Shown here: positions 9,660 through 20,000 of the stretch, piece by piece | Layout: every line of letters begins with the position of its first letter | How positions within the stretch are numbered: the first letter of the stretch is position 1 | Assembly: GCA_037349105.1 (NCBI GenBank) | Contig: JAYJMM010000119.1 | Span: 2,057,001 to 2,121,000, forward strand | Length of the DNA: 64,000 bases | Source: Limnomonas spitsbergensis | Taxonomy: Eukaryota; Chlorophyta; Chlorophyceae; Chlamydomonadales | Reading direction: 5' to 3' | Notes under the pieces: generated by a model | Databases searched by the model: none | The model's input: the letters and a program-made list of their open reading frames with translations, nothing else | Told to the model about the DNA's origin: nothing | Made by a program: the position numbers and the translations under genes

Positions 9660-10404
9660 ACTGGGGCTCAGTCATTCCGTTCGCCGGAGCCTGCATGGCG
9701 AGCCTGCGGGAGTGCCGCGGGAGTGCCGCACGTTCCACGAGGCGTAATCGGGGCTCCCCACTGATCCTCAGTCATTCCGTTCGCCGGAGCTTGCATGGCA
9801 ACCCCTTGCACATGTGCGCGCACGCCTTGCACATGTGCGCGCACCCCTTGCGCATCCCTTGTGGCCTATAGGCCACTGGGACCAGCTTGCGTACATTGGG
9901 ACGCCACGCATCCACTGGAATGCAGCGCACGCGCACGCCATGCGCATGCCTTGCCCATGCACAAGATGCCGCGCATGCCTTGCCCATGCACAAGATGCCG
10001 CGCATGCCATGCGCATGCAGGGGATGCTGCGCGCGCCTTACTCGTGCACTGGAATGCCGCACATGCCATGCACGCACACGGGGAGGCCAGGTGCTTGGAC
10101 TGGGATGCCATGCGTGCAGGCCATGCACGCGCACTGTAGACAGGCACGCAATGGACGCGTGCGCAGAATCGCCGTGCACCGGGCCTCCGCCACATCACAT
10201 GGTGCACCACAGAGCATCACAGAGCACCACAGAGCATCACAGAGAACCACTGAGAACCACTGAGAACCACTGAGAACCACTGAGAACCACTGAGGACCAC
10301 TGAGGACCACTGAGAACCACTGAGAACCACTGAGAACCACTGAGCGATCATGCTACCACTGGGAACAACTGGGAACTGCATGCATGGCGAAGGTACTGAG
10401 AGGC
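9660..10404. repeat. Composite repeat, copy 2, with upstream tandem units
   Basis: 9668-9775 carries one and a half units of the 89-100-bp repeat of 6608-6925 (gtcattccgttcgccggagc ... aggcgtaatcggggctcc). It passes without interruption into the composite repeat: catgtgcgcgcacgcc units, ggcctataggccactggga, a longer catgcgcatgc block, the cacagagcatcac/cactgagaac array, and the tail gcgatcatgctaccactggg...gcatggcgaaggtactga. This shows the unit order within the family. Confidence 0.85.
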
Positions 10405-10497
10405 ACAGGGAGGCACTGCGCACATGTACACGACTCAGCGGCTAAGAGTTGAAAAAAGAACGGAGACAGCCCTGCGGGCGCCTACGGCCGGGAGCCT

Positions 10498-10797
10498 CTA
10501 CGCTCTACCAGAGAAGCCACGGCAGGCATGGATACCGGCTGGACCACCTGCCGGATAAAAAACAATCAGCCTGAGAAGCATGCAGAGGGATTCCAGCGTC
10601 GTCATTCGACATGACTGAGAACCGACGTGGATACTTCTGATACCTTTTTTCTTGTAATGAGAGACAAACCCATCTGCTCGATTTCGGTATCCGTTTCCAA
10701 CGTTTATCATCCCAAAGAAATGTTCAATGTTGATCCTGTTCTTGAACATTTCGGCTCGGGGGTTGCATGGGAGGGGGGCTCTCTTGAACTCAAGCAA
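10498..10797 (-). pseudogene. Possible DDE-transposase C-terminal scrap
   Basis: Minus-strand ORF of 99 codons containing FKNRINIEHFFGMIN and, later, TTLESLCMLLRLIVFY. An R-x-x-(I/V)-E-H-x-F-G motif followed by a hydrophobic helix is typical of the end of several DDE transposase families. Only the last ~70 residues are visible, with no DDE triad and no inverted repeats. The call rests on one short motif; chance or another family is possible. Confidence 0.3.
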
Positions 10798-10951
10798 GGA
10801 AACCGCCTGATCTGAGTTCAGGTGCGGTCAGGGCGTTTGTTTTCCTGTCTACTGCAGTTGCAATCTGAAATGCCTCTAATCGAGTCTATTTCCTCAAGCG
10901 CCTGGACGAGCGAGCGCCGCTTTGGGCCGTTCACAAACTGCTACAAAAAGA

Positions 10952-11646
10952 AAAAATCGTGGGGATCTTTGCCACCTTTCCCGGGTTTTTTTGGTGTATT
11001 TTCTTTTCTTGAACCCTTCGCTCTTTTTCAGGGTTGTTTTCTTTCGGGTGCGAACAACCATCGGCTAACACCAGCAGGTATCGAACTCGCGACCTCCGCT
11101 TGATCAGCATTGTCGGTGCTAGGCTGTTAGCGACTGACACCAGTACGGCATTAGTCACGGTCGATTGGGTGGGTGGCGGGCGAGAGGTGTCATCGTTGCG
11201 CGGCCAAAAAGCTTCACAAATACACATCGCCTACACCCGACGTTGAGTAAAACATAACCACATTGCTAATGCACTGCTTTCAATCGAGGCCGCACTTGCG
11301 GCATAACACTGCGTTGCCACCCAGGCCGTGCATGCCGAGCGTCGCCACTCGTTTCGGTATGTAGCATGGGTGGTTGGCCGGCGAGAGATGTCATCGGCCC
11401 CCAATTCGCAGCGACTGCAATAACTTTTCGAATACATATCGCCTACACTCGACGTTGAGTGCATTAGAATCACAATGTCAATGCGCATCTTTTGATCGCC
11501 TGCCCGGTGCCTGCTGAGCGTCGTGAGCTGTCCAGGCCGGCATAGTAGGTTCTGCTGCGCGTGTTTTTTTTTTTTTTTTTTTTTTTTAGTCACTTTTTTT
11601 TCTAGGCACACTTTTTTTACAGTCTCCCATGAAGGAGATCCCTAAA
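10952..11646 (-). repeat. SINE-like dispersed element, copy 1 (internally duplicated)
   Basis: Matches 16493-17052 over its whole length, from aaaaatcgtggggatctttg to cccatgaaggagatccctaaa. On the minus strand it contains cggaggtcgcgagttcgata, which fits an RNA polymerase III B box (GTTCRANNC) with the flanking look of a tRNA T-arm. Translation of the antisense gives the GIELATSA-type phrase usually produced by antisense tRNA-derived sequence. This copy carries an internal duplication of about 190-200 bp (11165-11345 versus 11370-11535) and a 23-bp T tract near 11567. No ORF of its own. Confidence 0.7.
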
Positions 11647-11991
11647 GAAAAGAGAACGCCGATGTAGGGGAGTAGTGTTTCGGGGCGTGTGCGACGTTGT
11701 ATTCCCGTGCCTGTAATCATCGAATGGATTGAAATACATATATAAGTATTATGTTTGAAGGACGGCTCATTAGGGCGCGAGTGCAGCAGGTGAGAAGCAC
11801 CGCCCGTGTTTGTCGAATTCGGTCCTGTCGCGATTCTCAGTGCCCCCTCCCGCTCACGCCATCCTCCTGCTGTCACCCACGTATGACGGCATTCGTTCTT
11901 GTACCCCTTTCTTTCAGGATCAGAGACTGCTCAAGATTGGATTGGAGGTTGCTCAAGACCATTTCCGTAAAGTGAGCGGGGCGGGGATGGC

Positions 11992-12630
11992 ATGGGTGGA
12001 ATGCATGAGGATGTCATGGGAAGGCAAGAACCTGCATGGGATGCCATGGACTACATCCCTCCAACGCGCACACGGGTGCCCCTTCTGCGCAGGCCAACCA
12101 AATTTCCGGGCGCTATGACAACAAAGCCCGTCTCCAAGCTGTTGCGCATGGGGGCCATTGAGCCAAGCATGTGGTTGAGGGTTGACTGCGTCAACTCGTT
12201 CGGGATTGCCTTTGAGCACGACGGCATCGTGGTCGGCGTGAGCGACCCCGCCGACTCTACCAAGATTGAGGTTGTGCACTTTGCGTGGTCTGAGCCAGCC
12301 GAGCGACGGGTGATTGTGATCACCACGCTTCAATCGTTCCTGGCCATGGGTGCCAATGCCCGCGTCGTGGCTGAGCTGCCTTCCTTCTCACCTGAGAAAG
12401 TGGTGGCTCGCGCCCGCTCGCAGCTGGGCCGCGCAGATTACCATCTCTTCGGCCGGAACTGCCAGCACTTCGCGCATTGGTGCTACCTCGGGTCTGCTTT
12501 CTCTAGGCAGATCTTCAAGCTCTGCGCATTTGGCACTGCGTTTGGTTTGGTCGTGGTGGTTGCTGGCACCATGGGCATGGCCGCGGCTCGGGGGGGCAGG
12601 CCTTTTCTGGGAGAGTTTGTTTTTTCCTGA
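11992..12630 (+). CDS. LRAT / NlpC-P60-like acyltransferase-fold protein
   Basis: A 212-aa single-exon ORF from the ATG at 11992. The next in-frame ATG, at 12115 (M42), is an equally good start because the first 40 codons overlap a Met-rich low-complexity stretch. Residues ~70-85 (GIAFEHDGIVVGVSD) match the LRAT H-box with its conserved His. Residues ~164-171 (GRNCQHFAH) match the catalytic Asn-Cys-x-His-Phe motif of the family. The C-terminus has one hydrophobic segment (FGTAFGLVVVVAGTMGMAAA), as in membrane-anchored HRASLS/LRAT-type thiol acyltransferases and phospholipases. The family acts through a Cys-His thiol mechanism on lipid acyl groups; substrate cannot be predicted here. LRAT-like genes also occur in large DNA viruses, and the neighbouring ankyrin-like gene and helicase relic fit that source, but this is inference. 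Confidence 0.8.
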   Translation: MGGMHEDVMGRQEPAWDAMDYIPPTRTRVPLLRRPTKFPGAMTTKPVSKLLRMGAIEPSMWLRVDCVNSFGIAFEHDGIVVGVSDPADSTKIEVVHFAWSEPAERRVIVITTLQSFLAMGANARVVAELPSFSPEKVVARARSQLGRADYHLFGRNCQHFAHWCYLGSAFSRQIFKLCAFGTAFGLVVVVAGTMGMAAARGGRPFLGEFVFS

Positions 12631-12872
12631 AACATCTGAAACAAAAAAATAGGCCGGAGGCGGAAGGGAGGGGGGGGAGCTTGACTGGGAAACGCAAAAG
12701 GTAGTAAACGAAGAACAACAGGCGCATGTTATTTGTCGGCCCGCCGCAGGCGTGTTCCTACCACTCCTACTCCGTTTTCAAAGATAGTATGAGAGAGGCA
12801 AAACTCCGTGGGGGGAGTCTCTGGAAAAAGGCGTAGGAACGGTAGGAACGGTAGGATCCTTTTTGCGCACAG

Positions 12873-12880
12873 TATATAAA
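12873..12880 (+). promoter_or_regulatory. TATA box immediately upstream of ankyrin-like gene
   Basis: The octamer tatataaa ends 20 bp before the ATG at 12900. With the usual 25-30 bp TATA-to-start spacing, transcription would begin at or just inside that ATG, which favours the second in-frame ATG (12918). Two gtaggaacg direct repeats lie just upstream (12834-12852). Confidence 0.5.
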
Positions 12881-12899
12881 GGGTCGCCGTTGTACTTAC

Positions 12900-13307
12900 A
12901 TGAACCCGCCTCGCGCCATGCCCCCACCTGACCCCTCCGCCTCCCCCGGTGACGCCGCTAACTCCAAAAGCACTCATGATGGACCGCCGCCCCCTGACGA
13001 CGTTGCTTCCAAGAGCAAGGAGTTGGTCTTGTACGCGGCGACGGGCCGCAAGGACCGCATCAGGCCGCTTCTCGACGCGGGCGCCGACTCAATGTACTGC
13101 AACGGCATGCCTATGATGGTCGCGGCTGCCGGCGGTCATAACATGATTACAGCCATATTACTGTGCGCTGGAGGATACAAAAAACACCCGGGGGTTCTAA
13201 GATTCGCGGCCAACATCGCGTTCGCTAAAGGAGACAAGGAGCAGGCCGAGTACATGGACACGTGGGCTGATATGTTCGAACAGCTAATACAAAAGGGCAA
13301 GATTTAG
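12900..13307 (+). CDS. Small ankyrin-repeat-like protein
   Basis: A 135-aa single-exon ORF. The N-terminus (1-38) is Pro/Ser-rich and disordered-looking. Residues ~41-90 contain one clear ankyrin-type helix-turn-helix (LVLYAATGRKDRIRPLLDAG) followed by a second degenerate unit (MPMMVAAAGGHNMITAILL). The C-terminal ~45 residues are helical and charged. The start could be 12900 or 12918, the latter preferred because of the TATA position. Ankyrin proteins act as protein-binding scaffolds, so no enzymatic role is expected. It lies 270 bp downstream of the LRAT-like gene on the same strand. The pairing of compact, intronless genes with short leaders is unlike the intron-rich host genes from 17 kb onward. 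Confidence 0.65.
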   Translation: MNPPRAMPPPDPSASPGDAANSKSTHDGPPPPDDVASKSKELVLYAATGRKDRIRPLLDAGADSMYCNGMPMMVAAAGGHNMITAILLCAGGYKKHPGVLRFAANIAFAKGDKEQAEYMDTWADMFEQLIQKGKI

Positions 13308-14147
13308 GGCGGGCTTGTCTGGAACGCCGGGGTCAATCGCAACCTTGTGGATGGCTGGAACCAGTATGAAAAAATCATGGCATGCTGGAGCTTACGCGTC
13401 CTCCCCCCTATACTTTATAAACAACACAAAATACACAATGATCAAACGTACATCTATCTAGATAGATAGGAGCTTAAGGGTGAAGCGGGCCGAGCACGTC
13501 GTTGTAACACACTGTGGTTCTTGCGCTGGGGCCCATGCTTGTAAAAAAATGTACGTTTGTAACATCGCTCCCTCCTCAAACGTCTGTCTTGGATATCCCT
13601 GGGTCTGTGCGGTTCGCTCGTCATCGCCACAGCTCATCCAGGTGAGCTATTTCTGACCCCACGATATCACAGTTCGATACAATGGTCGCCCTCTGATGAG
13701 AACGCATATCCATATCATTCCATTCTATCATCTATGATTCCTTGTGTGGTTGGTTCAACTGAAGTCTTATGATCTTCCGCTGTTTTTCTGCAGTTCGACT
13801 CGCTACAAGTGCGCAAGAACAACAGGTGAGAGATTGGCTCAGGCGGCCTCTGAAATCTGTCTTTATATCCAAGGAGTTTGGTGGGGAGAGAGGAAGGATC
13901 CCAACAACCATCGACTGAAGCACCCCGCACACACTGTCAACTGCCATGCACCCTCTCACGGACTGCTACACTGATTTGTTTTTTATTCTGGGACATCCCA
14001 GCGTCGACCTCTAGACGCTGACCCATTTTTTTGTTGGTTGTTTTAGTGGTCCCTTTTCAGGGGTGCCGTCGGATAACAGATATGGCAACAGTGACTTCCG
14101 TCACCTTAAGCCGAATCTGCCTCGAGGCATCATTTGTGGAGTGGGTG
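13308..14147. other. No gene recognised
   Basis: Mixed-composition spacer. It contains a second TATA-like motif (actttataaac, 13411-13421) and a gatagata run near 13460, without an ORF of note downstream of either. Confidence 0.35.
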
Positions 14148-14588
14148 TCACGCATTCCTGGCCTTCTTCTTTCTACAGAACGGCTCAGGTTTTGTGTACC
14201 CATTGATGTGCATTTATAGCAGCATCAGAATGTTCCTCGATGCGTTCAGATCTTGACTCCATGTCGTCTCTGTGTAAGCTCGTTTGAACTTACGATCACT
14301 GGTTTTGCAGTGGAGATCTTTATGGAGCCGTTGATACAGACGTATCGGGTTTCTTGGCTTCTTGGTCCATCCAAGGACATGCCGCACTAAAGCGATCACA
14401 GGAGAGCCATGTCTGAGAAAGTTCAGTGGCCAGCCTGAAGTGGAAAGCTCCTGTTCTGTTCTACAGTACAGGGTACTAGGTTCCCTTATACCAAGAACGC
14501 GGGTTGGGGCGTCGAGCGGACGGTCGTCGATTCTTGTACCAAAAACACCTGACCACTGGTGTCTGGACACCCAAGATTGTGTGATCAC
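14148..14588 (-). pseudogene. Fanzor/TnpB-like nuclease C-terminal relic
   Basis: The minus-strand frame ends with TTWSQDLNASRNILMLL, a TAA at 14214-14216, and then in the same frame NGYTKPEPFCRKK before TGA at 14148. The W-x-(R/Q)-D-x-N-A-(S/A)-R-N-I motif is the third RuvC signature of the TnpB/Fanzor RNA-guided nucleases, and a G-x-x-(R/K)-P-E-x-F ending is common in eukaryotic and viral Fanzors. Upstream, LHCKTSD retains one cysteine of the zinc ribbon, but the paired CxxC knuckles are lost. The TAA between the RuvC motif and the tail, and the missing first two RuvC motifs, mark a decayed copy. The motif is seen; identity is by family knowledge; origin within a mobile or viral insertion is inferred. 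Confidence 0.5.
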
Positions 14589-15476
14589 CCAAGATGGTAG
14601 ACGATCCCATGTCCCACTTTATTCCTGGTGCTGAGTGTATGCACCCTCTCCCATGCAATCAAGCAAGAAGGCAATCATATTTTTGGGCTGCATGGGGCTG
14701 CATGAGGCAGCAGGGGGCAGCAGGCTCATCCAGACGAGGACCGCCACATCAGCATTCCACTAAGAGTCCATGTTGCTTGTGAATCCCCTTTTGAGTAATA
14801 TAACTGGGTGGCATGTCTAGCACCTGCTGGAGGCTTAATTAGCTGAGCAGGGCATGGGCTCCATGTGCTGCTGGAATAATAGGGCTGCCACACAAATAAG
14901 ATGATTATGCTTATCTTTTAGGAAACTACATTAGTGGCTGGATAATAAATGATCTGGGGAAATAAAGTAAAATGTGCGAGGTGTGTAAAATTGCAAGCTT
15001 TGTTTTGGCTTGTTCACCCGTTTGCATTGATCAAAGTCGTAGTATTTAGGCGAGGTATTTGTGGTACTCTGCTGCTAGCCATAATGCCCATTTCGTGGCG
15101 AATTTAAGCGACATGGTTGAGTTTCTTCTGTCGGTCCCAATCGATGGACATCATGGCCCACAAGAGATTCGGAACCCTCCCCCTTCCTATATCTTGGGAC
15201 CCCTTCCCTGCTTGCCCCGCCCCCCTTGGGGTCCCACCCTTTGGGGGTGGAATTATTCCAGGCAATACGAATGCCGAGTGGGTTTATTCCGGTATGTTTA
15301 AAATCTGGATCGCAGCCTGCATCGAAAACTGGGCATCCATTCCAGAAACCTTGAAATTCACTGGCTATCACATGAACGCGGGGATTTCATGCGCAGACAA
15401 GTACGTAATGAAACTGGTTAGCACCAGTGTGTATGCGGTCTCAGGCATTTAGATGGCCTAGGACAACATCCATGGA
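14589..15476. other. No gene recognised
   Basis: No ORF with recognisable domain. It is the place where the N-terminal part of the Fanzor-like relic would lie, but no RuvC-I or -II motif was found by eye. A ccccttggggtcccacccttt-type C/G-rich stretch sits near 15222-15250. Confidence 0.3.
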
Positions 15477-15537
15477 CAAGCTAATCAGACCTGCCGATCC
15501 ATGGAACGCGCATGGATCGGCAGGTATGATTAGCTTG
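15477..15537. repeat. Near-perfect 27-bp inverted repeat (hairpin)
   Basis: Left arm 15477-15503 (caagctaatcagacctgccg...) and right arm 15511-15537 are complementary over 27 bp with a single mismatch, separated by the 7-base loop gaacgcg. It is outside any recognised gene. A stem this long and even could be a foldback element, a structured RNA or a small-RNA precursor. Confidence 0.85.
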
Positions 15538-16492
15538 TGGCTGGGTCTGGCGTGGATAGCGGTAGGGGCAGGCCCGTTGCTCCAACTGTCGGCAGGGGCT
15601 GGGGCAGGCCCACCGGTCCTAGTGCCAGAGCTCCCACCAGGGGTCTGCTGTCTTCTGAAGTCGAAAGTAGCCCTGAACCCGACTCTGGGATTGAAGTATG
15701 TCTGTACATGAGTTACACTTCCGGGTCATATTCATAAATGCTTTGCTGCTTCGGTGTCCGACTGTCTGGTTAGAAATCGATTAAGGGTTGGCTGGTCACT
15801 TACCGTTGCACCTGCCGTAGTAGCTTTCAAGAAGCTTCCATAAAACCAAAGTCAAGTCTGCGTCGAAAATATCCGCATGGAACTTGAACCCTCATGCTAT
15901 GGTTTCCTGCCCTAACCCCCAAATTAGGCGATGTTGTCGCAAATGGATCAGTTCAGCAGCTTCCAGGAAGCGTCCAGGAACCCGGAAGCCTACTCGCGGG
16001 CGGAAACTGCTTGCTGAGCCTGTTCTCCAACATGATGTGCTCCCTTGAACATGCAGTTATTGTGCAAGAGGTATGCGATTAGTGCTTCAGACAATTATGC
16101 TATAATTCGGCTACAACACAGCCTACAACTGTAGGGGGCGTGGTAAGCTGGTAGCAAGCCCTGCTGCTAGGCCTGCCGGCCCCTGCAATGATAGGCCTGC
16201 CCATGTTTACCCTGATAAGCCCAGTGACGCACGCACACCGCCGCGAGAGAATTAGGGTTTAGGGTTTAGGAGCTGTGACGACACTGGTGCGAATGGATTC
16301 GTACTTGCTCAAGCATTTGCAAAGTATTTAAAATTCAGTCTGCACGTTAGAGCTCATGACCTTGATGACAATGTATGTAGCGAGATACACGTTTGTGATG
16401 GATGGCCGAGATGTTGGCAAGCTCAATAATGCCAACATTCCTAGTCCTTCCAATCCTTGGCCGGTAACAAATATATGAAATGTGAAAATCTG
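15538..16492. other. No gene recognised
   Basis: Includes a ggggcaggcccgttgctcc-like repeated phrase (15566-15625) and a short telomere-like ttagggtttagggtttagg at 16252-16270. No coding region supported. Confidence 0.35.
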
Positions 16493-17052
16493 AAAAATCG
16501 TGGGGATCTTTGGCACTTTCCCCGGGTTTCTTTTGGTGTATTTTATTTTCTTGAACCCTTCGCTCTTTTTCAGGGTTGTTTTCTTTCGGGTGCTAACAAC
16601 CATCGGCGTGTCAGTGCGATAACGCACGGTATGCAACATTTTTTCTGCCACCGGCAGGTAACGAACTCGCGACCTCCGCTTGACAGTATCGACGATGCTA
16701 GGCTGTAAGCGACTGACACCAGTACGGCATTAGACGATTACGTCGGGTGGGTGGCGGGCGAGAAATGTCATCGCCGCGCGGCCAAAAAGCTTTTCGAATT
16801 CATGTCGCCTACACCCGACGTTGGGTGCAATAGAATCGCATTGCTAATGCGTTGCTTTTGATCGAGGCCGCGCTTGCGGTAGAACACTTCGTGGCAACCC
16901 ACCCCTGGCCTGTGCCTGCGGAGCGTCGTGAGCCGTCGCTTCGGCATAGAAGTTTCTCTTGCGCGTGTTCTCTCAATTTTTTTTGTTTTTTTAGTCACTT
17001 TTTTTTTCTAGACACACTTTTTTTACAGTCTCCCATGAAGGAGATCCCTAAA
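16493..17052 (-). repeat. SINE-like dispersed element, copy 2
   Basis: About 560-bp copy of the element at 10952-11646, without the internal duplication and with a shorter T tract (16977-16993). It has a B-box-like sequence on the minus strand (gaggtcgcgagttcgttacc). The right end gaaggagatccctaaa is identical in both copies. It lies 33 bp beyond the stop codon of TSR3. Confidence 0.75.
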
Positions 17053-17084
17053 AACCGCACCATAACTCTAAATATTTTCCACAC

Positions 17085-20000
17085 CTATCCTTGACCAGGG
17101 GCTGTCCCTGTCCCTAGTATCCCCGCATCTAAGCTTGATTGCTCCATCTTTGCTCTAAGGACCTCCAGTGCCTGCCCATGTTCAACCGCCTGCTTCCCCT
17201 CCTCCTCCTCCTCCTCCTCCTCCTCCTCCTCCTCCTCTTCACTATCTGTGGGAGGAAGCTCCCGGTTCGTCCGCCTCCGGTAGTCTTCATCTTCCTCCTC
17301 CTCCTCCCCCTCCCCTCCCTCCTGCTCGTCGTCACTGCCGCCGCCCCCTCCCAGCACCCTAGGCAGCTTCCGCGCTGCGGTGGTGCCCTGCAACCAGCTG
17401 TTCTGAGCAGCTATAACGTCCACCGCCGTTGCACACTGGCTGTAGATAACAAGAAGCTCCTCGTTGGCTGAGAAGAAGCTGTGACCCCTGGGGGCCATAA
17501 CAAAAAAGGCGTTTAGAGGTGCTACTCGCAACGCGAAAAACGGCGCCACCATGTTCAGGTCGCGGCTAATAAGCTAGAAAAGGGAGTAGCAGAAAGACAA
17601 AAGGCAAGCTATGACCCTGGGGAAGTGAAGGCCATTTAAGACCATTTCAGGAATTGAAGGCCATTTAAGGTCGTTTTAAGGCATTACAGATTCGCAGGTG
17701 CTGCACACAAAACGGCGTTGTGTCCCACACGTCGGCATAAAATAGGGTGTGGCTGGGAGACAGGAGGGAAGCTGTGAACCCTGTAAAACATGCAGAATAA
17801 AGAGCTGCAGTGCCCCCACCATCAGGTAAAATGTGAGGCTCCCTAAATAAATCAATACTCCCCAACCCCAAGGAACTATTTATTCATCAACATAGTGTCA
17901 GTCAGGTAGGTAGGCAAGTAGCAGTTACGTCATCTACCTAATATCAGGCTTGAATGGCATGCCATGGCTTCAGGCACCCCATGCGGCCCACCCATGCGAC
18001 CCATGCGGCCCACCCATGCGACCCATGGGCCACCCATGCCACACAGCGCCGGTTAGCGACATGGGTTTCGGAATGAGGAGCAGAAAGAGGAGGAAGAGGT
18101 GAGAGGGGGGGGGGCAGGAGCTGAACATTTCATTCCTACAACGGATGGGCATTGCTACAACAGGCAAGCCATGAAGGTGTTGGGCCTCATAAAAGGGCCT
18201 CATGTGTAATGTAAGACGTTCTGATACACGGTAAACAGCAATAATCTGACTGAAGAATCGTAACATTCTTATGTGCCCTTACTGAGGCCGACCATCTTGG
18301 CCGTACATTTCCCAACCCTGCATGCCATACAGTATACATCCTACTTAGAGAGCTCGTATGAGATGTACCTCCGGGTTACCCAGTACAGAAATACGGTACG
18401 GTCAAACGGTGCGATACGACACGGTTAATGGTACCAGATTTGGACCCAAACGGTCGTACTGGGTAACACTGATGCACCTCCCCGTGACGCCCAGAGAACC
18501 AGGCAACAGTGCAAAATCCTAATGCCGCTGCCCTTGCCATTGTGACAAGGACATGCCATGGGTGGTTCCAAGGGGGCACAACTGCATCGCCCCACGCGCA
18601 CAATCCCCTCAGGGAACCCCTCTGGGATTGTGCACTTGGGTAGCCTCCTGCCTGAGGCCACAGGAAATCAGACAGGCTTCCAGTGCCGCTGCCCTCACTC
18701 AGTCCGTCACTCACCACTTGAACCTGGACATGACATGAATCGCCTCCTGCTTCAGGCCACAGATGTACAATGCCGCTGCGAAGGCCTCGGCGCAGGAGAG
18801 CTTGCAGGGCTTGCCTGAGTCAGAGGAATAAGGGAGCAAATTTACACCGCTTGATCGCGACATTGGAATGATGCTTATTTGACACAATCAGATACCGGTA
18901 GTACTGCCACTATTTCAAATATAAAATATTGTTTATTTACTTATTTGCCTCTAGGTCGCAGCCCAGCGTCACCCTGCCCAGTGTGACCTGCCCAGTGTGA
19001 CCTGCCCAGTGTGACCTGCCCAGTGTGATCTGCCCAGTGTGACCTGTTCAGTGTGACTTGCCCAGTGTGACCTGCCTAGTGTGACTTGCCCAGTGTGACC
19101 TGCACAGTGTGATCTGCCCAGTTTGACCTGTCCAGTGTGACCTGCCCAATGTGACCTGCCCAGTGTGACCTGCCCAGTGTGACCTGCCCAGTGTGACTTG
19201 CCCAGTGTGACTTGCCCAGTGTGACCTGCCCAGTGTGACCTGCCCAGTGTGACCCGCCCAGTGTGACCTGCCCAGTGTGACCTGCCCAGTGTGACCAGCC
19301 CAGTGTGACCTGCCCAGTGTGACCTGTTCAATGTAAGCTGCCCAGTGTGACTTGCCCAGTGTGACCTGCCCAGTGTGACCTGCCCAGTGTGACCTGCCCA
19401 GTGTGACTTGCCCAGTGTGACCTGCCCAGTGTGACCTGCCCAGTGTGACCTGCCCAGTGTGACCTGCCCAGTGTGACCTGCCCAGTGTGACTTGCCCAGT
19501 GTGACCTGCCCAGTGTGATCTGCCCAGTGTGACCTGCCCAGTGTGACCTGTCCAGTGTGACCTGCCCAGTGTAACCTGCCCAGTGTGACCTGCCCAGTGT
19601 GACCTGCCTAATGTAACCTGCCCAGTGTGACTTGCCCAGTGTGACCTGCACAGTGTGACCTGCCCAGTGTGACCTGCCCAGTGTGACCTGCCCAGTGTGA
19701 CCTGTCCAGTGTGGCTTGCCCAGTGTGACCTGCCCAGTGTGACCTGCACCCATGATGCTATCAAGGTGTATCTAGGACAGCCATGAATTGTATTTCATTC
19801 AAGACCGGAAGACACCTGGGGGGAAATTACACTTGATTGTTGTTACAAAGTTGACGCAACGTTTATGCTTGTGAGCGCCCTCCCTCATACGCAGAAATAT
19901 GAATAATAGATTCATGGCATCTCATGTCATCTCATATTATACCATATCAATTATCATATTATATGATGCAAGCCCTGCTGAACTACCAGCAGCTCTATGC

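Noticed and set aside
11070..11135. Functional tRNA gene on the minus strand
   Set aside because: The B box is good, but the T-stem and acceptor stem do not pair and no convincing A box or anticodon arm is present. Kept only as a tRNA-like part of a dispersed element.
18969..19764. 238- and 141-codon minus-strand ORFs ([14 protein letters not shown] repeats)
   Set aside because: Product of a 14-bp satellite inside TSR3 intron 2, with a 42-bp super-period that avoids stops.
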